DNA of 24,669 nucleotides, taken from the NCBI GenBank assembly GCA_046723645.1, contig JBKOUY010000195.1:1-24669 (forward strand), given 5' to 3'. Positions 18,196 to 24,669 of the stretch are shown here, in pieces; positions within the stretch are counted from its first letter, which is position 1; each line of letters starts with the position of its first letter. Source of the DNA: DASQUK01 sp046723645. GTDB lineage: Bacteria; Actinomycetota; Acidimicrobiia; Acidimicrobiales; VFJN01. Position numbers and translations under genes: made by a program. The notes under the pieces were generated by a model. It saw only the letters and a program-made list of their open reading frames with translations, searched no databases and had not been told where the DNA came from.

Positions 18196-18245
18196 AACCT
18201 GCCGCGGGATCGGTGGTCGGAGCCACCGATCCCGCGGCAGGAATC
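18196..18245 (-). terminator. Palindromic element, copy 2, acting as lon terminator
   Basis: CCTGCCGCGGGATCGGTGG (18198-18216) and its exact reverse complement (18223-18241) form a perfect 19-bp stem with a 6-nt loop. On the minus strand the stem is followed directly by TTTTTCT. It begins 21 bp after the lon stop codon, so it is a convincing intrinsic terminator for lon and separates lon from the transporter gene. The same element family recurs at 15771-15819 and inside glcF. Confidence 0.88.
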
Positions 18246-18266
18246 GTCAGTGCGGCGGCGGGCGGG

Positions 18267-20741
18267 TCAGGCGGCCAGCGCCTCCGACGCCACTGCCGGC
18301 TCGAGCGCCAGCTCGAGCACCCGCGCGACGTCGGCCACGGGGTGGAACGTCATCTCGTCGCGCACGGCCTCGGGCACGTCGTCCAGGTCGGGCTCGTTGC
18401 GCAGCGGGAGGATCACCTCGCGCAGCCCGGCCCGGTGGGCGGCCAGGACCTTCTGCTTGACGCCACCGATGGGCAGCACCCGGCCCGACAGCGTGACCTC
18501 GCCGGTCATCGCCACCGTCGGGCGCATGGGGGTGTCGCGCAGCAGGCTGACCAGCGCCGTCGTCATCGTGACGCCCGCCGAGGGGCCGTCCTTGGGGATG
18601 GCGCCGGCGGGGAAGTGCACGTGGAAGCGCCGACCCTCGAACGCCGAGGGGTCGATGCCCAGCAGGTCGGCCCTGGACCGGACGTAGGACAGCGCGATCT
18701 GCGCGGATTCCTTCATGACATCGCCGAGCTGGCCGGTGACCGTGAGGCCACCACCGGACTCGCCCGGCATCGACGTGGCCTCGACGAAGAGGACGTCGCC
18801 GCCCACGCCGGTGACGGCCAGGCCGGTCGCCACGCCGGGGACGACGGTGCGGTCCGCCGCCTCGTCGAAGAACCGGCGCCGGCCCAGGTATGTGGGCACG
18901 TCGTCGATGTCGACCACGATGGGTGTCTCGCTGCCCTTGGCGACCTCGGTGGCCACCTTGCGCAGCACCTTGCCGAGCTCGCGCTCGAGGTTCCGGACCC
19001 CCGCCTCGCGGGTGTAGCCGTCGACGATCTCGCCGAGGGCGGCATCGGTCACGTCGACCTCGTCCTCCCGCAGGCCGTTGCGGCCCAGCTGGCGGCGGAA
19101 CAGGTGGTCGCGAGCGATGACGACCTTCTCGGCCTCGGTGTAGCCGTCGAGACGGATGACCTCCATCCGGTCGAGGAGCGGCCCCGGGATCTGCTCGAGC
19201 ATGTTGGCCGTTGCCAGGAACAGCACGTCGGACAGGTCGAGGTCGACCTCGAGGTAGTGGTCACGGAAGGTGTGGTTCTGCGCGGGGTCGAGGACCTCGA
19301 GCAGTGCGGAGGACGGATCGCCCCGCCAGTCGGCGCCGAGCTTGTCGACCTCGTCGAGCAGGACGACCGGGTTCATCGTCCCGGCCTCCTGCAGTGCCCG
19401 GACGATGCGCCCGGGCTGCGCGCCGACATAGGTGCGCCGGTGACCCCGGATCTCCGCCTCGTCGCGGATGCCGCCTAGGGCCACGCGGGTGAACCGGCGG
19501 CCCAGGGCCCGGGCCACCGATGCGCCCAGGGACGTCTTGCCGACGCCCGGAGGGCCGGCCAGGGCCAGGATCGCACCCGGCTTACGGCCGGAGGCGTCGA
19601 CGTCGGGCACCGCGTGCGGGCGCGGGCGCTCGCCGGCCTCGTCGTGGCCGGGCGACACGTCGTCGTCGCTGGACGCGTGGTCGCGCGCGTCATCCTGCCC
19701 GCCGTCCCCGGCCGACTGCGCGGCGCGCTCGGCCAGGAGCTTGCGCACGGCCAGCATCTCGACGATGCGCTCCTTCACCTCGTCGAGCCCGGTGTGGTCC
19801 TCGTCGAGGACCTGGCGGGCGCGCTCCATGTCGTAGTCGTCGACGCTGCGCTCGCCCCACGGGATCTCGAACACGGTGTCGAGCCAGTTGCGGATCCAGC
19901 CGTGCTCGGTGTTCTGCTCGGGCGTGCGCTCCAGCCGATCGATCTCGCGCTCGATCGCCTTGCGGGTGTCGTCGGTCACGGCCTTGGCCTCGACCAGCTT
20001 TCCCAGGCGCTCGCGGTAGCCGCCGACCAGGTCGTCGCCGCCGTCCTCGCCCAGCTCCTTGCGGATGGCGTCCATCTGCTGGCGCAGCAGGAACTCGCGC
20101 TGGCGGGCCTCCAGGCCCTCCGACACGTCGTGACGGATCTTGTCCGCAAGCTCGTGCTCGGCCAGGGCATCCTTGACCCAGCCCAGCACCAGCCGCAGCC
20201 TCTCGATCAGTTCGGTGGTCTCGAGCAGCTCGACCTTGCGCTCGACGGCCAGGTCCGGCCACCAGCCGACGATATCGGCGAGGGCCGACGGGTCGTCGAC
20301 GCCGCGCAGCACCTCGGTCAGGCGGCGGCCGCCGAGGCTCTCGAACAGGGCCCGCAGGGCGGCCCGCAGCTCGGTGGCCAGCTTGTCGACCTCGCCGGTG
20401 ATCTCGCCGTCGGGCAGCGGGGTGACGTGCACCCAGAGCGCGCTGGTCTGGCCGATCACGCCCACACCCACCTCGGCGCGGGTCGTGGCCCGGATCACCA
20501 GGGCCGGCATGCCCCCCGGAAGGTTGCCCTGGTTCTCGATGCGGGCGATGGTGCCGACGCGCGCGTAGCGCCCGTCGGGCTGGCGGGGGACGAGCAACAG
20601 GGTGTTGTCGGCGCTCGCGGCGGCGTCCGCGGCGGCGCGGGCCTCCTCGGTCTCGAGGGCCAGGGTGACGACCATGTGCGGCAGCACGACGTCGTTGGTC
20701 AGGGGGAGAACGGGGAGGGTCAACGTGTCCAGATCAGCCAT
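18267..20741 (-). CDS. lon: ATP-dependent protease Lon
   Basis: An 824-residue Lon protease. The N-terminal substrate-binding domain starts LTLPVLPLTNDVVLPHMVV. The AAA+ module has Walker A GPPGVGKTS near 396-404, Walker B VVLLDEVDKL and the PSSALLEVLDPAQN segment. The serine protease domain has S721 in KDGPSAG and K764 in GGVKQK, spaced as in E. coli Lon (679/722). It degrades misfolded and regulatory proteins. About 45-50 residues rich in Asp, Ser and His (about 340-388) are inserted just before Walker A. The ATG at 20741 is preceded by AGAGGA and begins the conserved domain; a frame extension to 20825 was rejected. A HAIR-like site lies upstream. Confidence 0.96.
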   Translation of the reverse strand: MADLDTLTLPVLPLTNDVVLPHMVVTLALETEEARAAADAAASADNTLLLVPRQPDGRYARVGTIARIENQGNLPGGMPALVIRATTRAEVGVGVIGQTSALWVHVTPLPDGEITGEVDKLATELRAALRALFESLGGRRLTEVLRGVDDPSALADIVGWWPDLAVERKVELLETTELIERLRLVLGWVKDALAEHELADKIRHDVSEGLEARQREFLLRQQMDAIRKELGEDGGDDLVGGYRERLGKLVEAKAVTDDTRKAIEREIDRLERTPEQNTEHGWIRNWLDTVFEIPWGERSVDDYDMERARQVLDEDHTGLDEVKERIVEMLAVRKLLAERAAQSAGDGGQDDARDHASSDDDVSPGHDEAGERPRPHAVPDVDASGRKPGAILALAGPPGVGKTSLGASVARALGRRFTRVALGGIRDEAEIRGHRRTYVGAQPGRIVRALQEAGTMNPVVLLDEVDKLGADWRGDPSSALLEVLDPAQNHTFRDHYLEVDLDLSDVLFLATANMLEQIPGPLLDRMEVIRLDGYTEAEKVVIARDHLFRRQLGRNGLREDEVDVTDAALGEIVDGYTREAGVRNLERELGKVLRKVATEVAKGSETPIVVDIDDVPTYLGRRRFFDEAADRTVVPGVATGLAVTGVGGDVLFVEATSMPGESGGGLTVTGQLGDVMKESAQIALSYVRSRADLLGIDPSAFEGRRFHVHFPAGAIPKDGPSAGVTMTTALVSLLRDTPMRPTVAMTGEVTLSGRVLPIGGVKQKVLAAHRAGLREVILPLRNEPDLDDVPEAVRDEMTFHPVADVARVLELALEPAVASEALAA

Positions 20742-20791
20742 GTTGGGGGTTCCTCTGGGTGTGTGCTCTCGATTGTCGAGCAGCCGGGTCA

Positions 20792-20797
20792 ACGTTA
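20792..20797 (-). promoter_or_regulatory. Possible -10 box of lon
   Basis: On the minus strand TAACGT matches TAnnnT about 50 bp before the lon ATG and would give a leader of about 44 nt with a ribosome site. No good -35 box is seen at 17-18 bp. Confidence 0.3.
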
Positions 20798-20829
20798 AGG
20801 GCACATCGCGCATTCCCCACGGCAAGAAC

Positions 20830-20850
20830 CTTGAGTGCCTCGCGCTCAGG
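20830..20850. promoter_or_regulatory. HAIR-like HspR operator upstream of lon
   Basis: CTTGAGT-N7-GCTCAGG matches the HspR site CTTGAGT-N7-ACTCAAG in the whole left half and in 5 of 7 bases of the right half, with the exact 7-nt spacing. Lon is a known HspR target in Streptomyces. It lies 89 bp before the lon ATG and 66 bp before the divergent mscS start. No hspR gene is in the window. Confidence 0.6.
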
Positions 20851-20902
20851 TTTCACTCTAGGGATCGGGGCGTCGCTCGCCACCCCGGCCGACCAACCTC
20901 GG

Positions 20903-20908
20903 TACCTT
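20903..20908 (+). promoter_or_regulatory. Predicted -10 box of the MscS gene (leaderless arrangement)
   Basis: TACCTT lies 7 nt before the ATG and no ribosome binding site is visible between them, which fits a leaderless transcript. Confidence 0.5.
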
Positions 20909-20915
20909 TGCGGCC

Positions 20916-21938
20916 ATGGCGCTGCTGCAGACGCCCGAGCAGGTCGCCGACGCCTGCGGCGACGACCCGACCTGGATCTGCCGCCAGGTCCTCGAGGCGA
21001 CCCACAGCGAGGGCTGGGCCCGGGCATCCGACGTCTTCCTGGCCAAGCCCGCACAGATCCTGCTCATCGTGGTCGTGGCGTGGGCCGCCAATCACCTGAT
21101 CCGCCGCGCCATCCGCCGGTTCACGTCGGGCATCGCCAACCCCGCGGCGCAGGAGCGGATCCGCCGGCTGCGGCGCCGCGCGCCCGAGGCGCTCCAGTCC
21201 CACGGGCCGCAGTCGCTCAGGGCTGCGGCCCGCGCCACCACCCTCTCGTTCGTGCTGCGGTCCGCCGCCAGCGCCATCGTGTGGACCATCGCCGGGGCGA
21301 TGATCCTGTCCGAGCTGGGCGTCAGCCTCGGACCCCTGATCGCCGGCGCCGGCATCGCCGGCGTTGCCCTCGGCTTCGGTGCCCAGAGCCTGGTCAAGGA
21401 CTTCATCTCGGGCACCTTCATGCTCATCGAGGACCAGTACGGCGTCGGCGACATCATCGACGCCGGGGAGGCCAGCGGCACCGTCGAGGCCGTGAGCCTG
21501 CGCACGACCCGGCTGCGCGACGTGAACGGCACCGTCTGGCACATCCCCAACGGCAACATCCTTCGGGTCGGCAACATGTCCCAGCAGTGGGCGCGGGCGC
21601 TGCTCGACGTCAGCCTCGCCATCGATACCGACGTCGACCATGCCCAGGAGGTCATCAAGCGCGTGGCCGACGGCGTCTGGAACGACCCCGACTGGCGCAG
21701 CGCCATCCTGGAGGAGCCCGAGGTGTGGGGGGTCGAACGGCTGGGCCCCGAGGCCGTCGTCATCCGCCTGGTCGTGAAGACCAAGCCGGCCGAGCAGTTC
21801 CCGGTCATGCGGGAGCTGCGCCGCCGGCTGCTCGAGGCGTTCGCCGCCGAGGGCATCGAGCTGCCCGATCCCGGCCGCGTGGTCTGGGTCGAGCGTGACG
21901 CCGGCTCGTCCCGGGAGTCTGAGCCGCAGGCGGACTGA
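20916..21938 (+). CDS. MscS-family mechanosensitive channel
   Basis: A 340-residue membrane protein with three predicted helices (about 45-62, 111-134 and 139-160). The third is the Gly/Ala-rich pore helix LIAGAGIAGVALGFGAQSLVKDFISG that is diagnostic of MscS. The beta domain follows (EDQYGVGDIIDAGEASGTVEAVSLRTTRLRDVNGTVWHIPNG), then the alpha/beta C-terminal part. It would open under membrane tension to release solutes on osmotic downshift. An arginine-rich cytoplasmic loop separates helices 1 and 2 (RRLRRRAP). It is divergent from lon and convergent with valS. Confidence 0.94.
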   Translation: MALLQTPEQVADACGDDPTWICRQVLEATHSEGWARASDVFLAKPAQILLIVVVAWAANHLIRRAIRRFTSGIANPAAQERIRRLRRRAPEALQSHGPQSLRAAARATTLSFVLRSAASAIVWTIAGAMILSELGVSLGPLIAGAGIAGVALGFGAQSLVKDFISGTFMLIEDQYGVGDIIDAGEASGTVEAVSLRTTRLRDVNGTVWHIPNGNILRVGNMSQQWARALLDVSLAIDTDVDHAQEVIKRVADGVWNDPDWRSAILEEPEVWGVERLGPEAVVIRLVVKTKPAEQFPVMRELRRRLLEAFAAEGIELPDPGRVVWVERDAGSSRESEPQAD

Positions 21939-21944
21939 CGCCTA

Positions 21945-21966
21945 CCCGAACCTGCGACGGTTGGGG
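21945..21966. terminator. Imperfect hairpin between convergent mscS and valS
   Basis: CCCGAACC (21945-21952) pairs with GGTTGGGG (21959-21966) with one G-G mismatch around a 6-nt loop. It sits between the two stop codons. No U tract is present. Confidence 0.3.
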
Positions 21967-21998
21967 CGCCTATGACGTCCTCGACCACCGCACGATCG

Positions 21999-24572
21999 TC
22001 ACTGGTCGGATGCCAGCGTCACCTCGACCGAGAAGGCCTCCCCCTCGACCATCTCGAGCGACGCAACGTTGCCCGCGCTGCGCACGTCGGCGGCGGCCAG
22101 CGCCAGCAGCGTCAGCCGGTCGGCGGTGTCGGCGACGGTGACAGACGCGACGGGGGAGCGCATCGAGCGCTTGGCCTCGCTCTTGGCCCGGCGGATCTCG
22201 CCCAGCGCGGAGGCGGCGACGGTGAGGACCTCGGGGAGGGATTCGTCGCCGGCGTCCGCCGTGTCGTCCTCGGCGATGGCGCTCAGGTCGTCGGCGTCGG
22301 GCCAGGACGAGCGGTGGATCGAGCCCTCGCGCCACCACGACCACACCTCTTCGGTGACGAACGGCAGGAACGGCGCGAACAGCTGGAGCTGGGTCTGGAG
22401 CGCAAGCCCCAGGGCGGTCCGGGCCGACGCCTGGCCGGTGTCGCCGTCCGCCCCGTAGGCCCGGTTCTTGACGAGCTCGAGGTAGTCGTCGCAGAACGAC
22501 CAGAAGAATCCCTCCGTCCGCTCCAGCGCGCGGGCGTAGTCGAACCGGTCGAACGCCTCGGTCGACTCCCTGACCAGGTCGGCCAGCGCCGCCAGCATCG
22601 AACGGTCGAGCGGCTCGGTGACCGCGCCGGCGGTGTCGGCACCGGTCCCCAGTGCGAAGCGCGAGGCGTTGAGCAGCTTCGTCGCGAGCCGCTTGCCGAT
22701 CCGCATCTGCCCCTGGTCGAGCGCCAGGTCCATGCCCGGGCGCCCGCCGGCCGCCCAGTACCGGACGGCGTCGGAACCGTACGCGTCGATGAGGGCGACG
22801 GGATCGTCGGGGGCGTTGCCGGCCGACTTCGACAGCTTCTTGCGGTCGGGGTCGAACACGAAGCCGGAGATGGCGGCGTTGGCCCAGGGCAGGCCGTCGT
22901 GCTCGTAGTGCGACCGGACGACCGAATAGAAGAGCCACGTGCGGATGATCTCGTGCGCCTGCGGCCTCAGGTCCATGGGGAAGGTGCGGGCGAAGAGGTC
23001 GCTGTCGTCGATCCAGCCGGTGACGATCTGGGCGCTGAGCGACGACGTCGCCCAGGTGTCCATCACGTCGGGGTCGGCGGCGAAGCCCCCGGGCTGGTTG
23101 CGCTGGTCCTCGGCGTAGCCGGGCGGGACATCGGTCGTCGGGTCGACCGGCAGAGCGTCATCGTCGGCGAGGATGGGGGTCAGGTAGTCGACGTTGCCCT
23201 GGCCGTCGATCGGGTACCACGCCGGGAACGGCACGCCGAAGAATCGCTGCCGCGTGATGTTCCAGTCGCCCTGGAGCCCGTTGACCCAGTTCTCGTAGCG
23301 GACCCGCATGAAGTCCGGCCACCAGGCAAGCTCCTTGCCCCGCGCGAGGAGCACGTCCTTGTCGGGGTAGCGGATGAACCACTGGTGCGACGTGACGATC
23401 TCGAGGGGCCGCGTGCCGTTCTCCCAGAACTTCACCGGGTGGGTGATGCGCCGGGGCGCGCCCTCGACGAGCCCGCTCTCGGTCAGGAGCTCCACGGTGC
23501 GGGCCTGCGCCTGCTTGAGGGTCTTGCCTGCGAGCTGGTCGTAGTTCCGGTGGGCGGCGGCGGGATCGGCAGACTCCCACCCCGGCTCGCCCCAGGCGAC
23601 CGGGCGCAGGCGACCGTCACGCTGGACGATCGTGCGCAGGCCGAGCCCGAGCTCGCGCCACCACGTGACGTCGGTGGTGTCGCCAAAGGTGCAGATCATG
23701 GCGATGCCGGTGCCCTTCTCGGGATCGGCCAGCTCGTGGGCGACGATCGGCACTTCGGCCCCGAACAGCGGGGTGGTGGCGCGGGCCCCGAACAGGCTCT
23801 GGTAGCGCTCGTCGTCGGGGTGGGCGACCACTGCGACGCAGGCCGGCAGCAGCTCCGGGCGAGTGGTCTCGATCCACAGCGACTCGCCGTCCGGGCCTTC
23901 GAAGCGGATCTTGTGATAGGCACCGGGGATCTCGCGATCCTGCATCTCGGCCTGGGCCACTGCGGTCTGGAAGTCGACGTCCCACAGCGTGGGTGACTCG
24001 GCGCGGTACGCGAGGCCCCGCCGCAGCAGCCGCAGCAGGCCGAACTGGCTCGCGTGGGTCGCCCGGGGGCCGACGGTGCGGTAGTTGTGCGACCAGTCGA
24101 CCGACAGCCCGACCGTCGACCAGAGGTCGAAGTATGCCTGCTCGAGCTGCTCGACGACCCGGCCGCACAGCTCCTGGAAGTTGGGCCGGCTGACGGGGAT
24201 CGGCCGCTTCAACCTGGTCGGGTCGGCCGGCGGCTCGAAGTCCGGGTCGTAGGGCAGGGACGGGTCGCAGCGGGTGCCGGTCAGGATCTGGACGCGCCGC
24301 TCGACGTTGAGCCCGTTGTCGTCCCAGCCCATGGGGTAGAAGACCTCTTTGCCCCGCATGCGCTGGTAGCGGGCGACCATGTCGGTGTGGGTGTACGAGC
24401 ACACGTGCCCCGGGTGGAGGGCGCCCGACACCGTGGGCGGGGGGGTGTCGATGGAGAACACGTCACCGCGGTCCCTGGTCCGATCGAAGCGGTACGTGCC
24501 GTCGGACTCCCAGCGGGCGCGCCAGCGGGCCTCCAGGCCCTCCAGGCTGGGCTTTTCGGGGATCGTGCTCAC
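21999..24572 (-). CDS. valS: Valyl-tRNA synthetase
   Basis: An 857-residue class I synthetase. The HIGH-type motif is HPGH at 53-56 in PPPTVSGALHPGH, and the KMSKS-type motif is KKLSKSAGN near 579. The editing (CP1) domain includes ETTRPELLPACVAVVAHPDD. The DVMDTWATSSL segment and the PPPTVSG start identify ValRS rather than IleRS or LeuRS. It charges tRNA-Val and edits mischarged Thr. The start is a GTG. The C-terminal coiled coil is reduced, so the length suits the shorter bacterial forms. The 97 bp upstream to the window edge show no T-box hallmark and no other gene. Confidence 0.94.
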   Translation of the reverse strand: MSTIPEKPSLEGLEARWRARWESDGTYRFDRTRDRGDVFSIDTPPPTVSGALHPGHVCSYTHTDMVARYQRMRGKEVFYPMGWDDNGLNVERRVQILTGTRCDPSLPYDPDFEPPADPTRLKRPIPVSRPNFQELCGRVVEQLEQAYFDLWSTVGLSVDWSHNYRTVGPRATHASQFGLLRLLRRGLAYRAESPTLWDVDFQTAVAQAEMQDREIPGAYHKIRFEGPDGESLWIETTRPELLPACVAVVAHPDDERYQSLFGARATTPLFGAEVPIVAHELADPEKGTGIAMICTFGDTTDVTWWRELGLGLRTIVQRDGRLRPVAWGEPGWESADPAAAHRNYDQLAGKTLKQAQARTVELLTESGLVEGAPRRITHPVKFWENGTRPLEIVTSHQWFIRYPDKDVLLARGKELAWWPDFMRVRYENWVNGLQGDWNITRQRFFGVPFPAWYPIDGQGNVDYLTPILADDDALPVDPTTDVPPGYAEDQRNQPGGFAADPDVMDTWATSSLSAQIVTGWIDDSDLFARTFPMDLRPQAHEIIRTWLFYSVVRSHYEHDGLPWANAAISGFVFDPDRKKLSKSAGNAPDDPVALIDAYGSDAVRYWAAGGRPGMDLALDQGQMRIGKRLATKLLNASRFALGTGADTAGAVTEPLDRSMLAALADLVRESTEAFDRFDYARALERTEGFFWSFCDDYLELVKNRAYGADGDTGQASARTALGLALQTQLQLFAPFLPFVTEEVWSWWREGSIHRSSWPDADDLSAIAEDDTADAGDESLPEVLTVAASALGEIRRAKSEAKRSMRSPVASVTVADTADRLTLLALAAADVRSAGNVASLEMVEGEAFSVEVTLASDQ

Positions 24573-24580
24573 GGCGACAA

Positions 24581-24586
24581 AGGGTA
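24581..24586 (-). promoter_or_regulatory. Predicted -10 box of valS (leaderless arrangement)
   Basis: On the minus strand TACCCT, the same hexamer as for icmF, lies 8 nt before the GTG with no ribosome site between. Confidence 0.45.
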
Positions 24587-24669
24587 GTTGTCCGCTCCCT
24601 GAGCGCCTTACTCGATAGCTGCAGGCACGGGCCCCGGCACCGCTGCGGCTCGATCTCGGTGATTCACCG

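Noticed and set aside
18179..18226. Upstream ATG extension of the transporter
   Set aside because: It would start inside the terminator hairpin and adds 16 unconserved residues; the ATG at 18178 has AAGGT 7 nt before it.
20742..20825. Upstream ATG extension of lon
   Set aside because: The added residues do not belong to Lon and the ATG at 20741 has a ribosome site.
21972..23996. 674-codon plus-strand frame opposite valS
   Set aside because: Shadow of valS; no start signal and no domain.
24573..24669. T-box leader for valS
   Set aside because: No T-box core sequence or antiterminator seen, and a TACCCT box close to the GTG argues for a leaderless transcript.

Overview
The window is about 70% G+C with dense genes, GTG starts and actinobacterial-looking proteins. 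I infer an actinobacterium, possibly Acidimicrobiia-like. The hints are a single-chain IcmF, a fused E1 alpha-beta dehydrogenase, a HAIR-like site before lon, and several start codons placed 6-8 nt after a TAnnnT box, as in leaderless transcripts. The lineage is inference; no rRNA or other marker is present.

Layout. 1-3330 (+): the 3' end of an ABC exporter, a secreted esterase lipoprotein, an NTF2-like protein and a DinB-like protein of lower G+C. 3340-9793: a MarR regulator (-) diverges from icmF (+), followed by a fused 2-oxoacid dehydrogenase E1. The marR-icmF gap holds five tandem 15-bp repeats that fill the space between the two predicted -10 boxes. 9794-10205: a convergent hairpin, an unlisted 39-residue membrane protein gene (-) and a palindrome upstream of phhA. 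10206-12119 (+): phenylalanine 4-hydroxylase, then a BON-domain protein translationally coupled to a metallophosphoesterase. 12065-15710 (-): glcF, glcE and glcD, overlapping end to end (transcribed D to E to F). 15821-18178 (-): a KimA-like K+ transporter carrying a USP-like domain and a C-terminal OB fold. 18267-20741 (-): lon. 20916-21938 (+): an MscS channel. 21999-24572 (-): valS.

Functional themes. Branched-chain acyl metabolism: a branched-chain-type E1 would give isobutyryl-CoA from the valine keto acid, and IcmF interconverts isobutyryl- and n-butyryl-CoA. Osmotic and stress physiology: the K+ transporter, Lon, MscS and the BON protein. Glycolate or another 2-hydroxy acid is oxidised by GlcDEF.

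The most unusual items are the transporter-USP-OB fusion, the 15-bp repeat array, a palindromic element of about 50 bp in three copies (two flanking the transporter gene, one in frame inside glcF), the histone-like Lys/Ala tail on the E1 enzyme, and the 39-residue membrane protein. No CRISPR array, tRNA, rRNA, transposase or prophage gene was seen.
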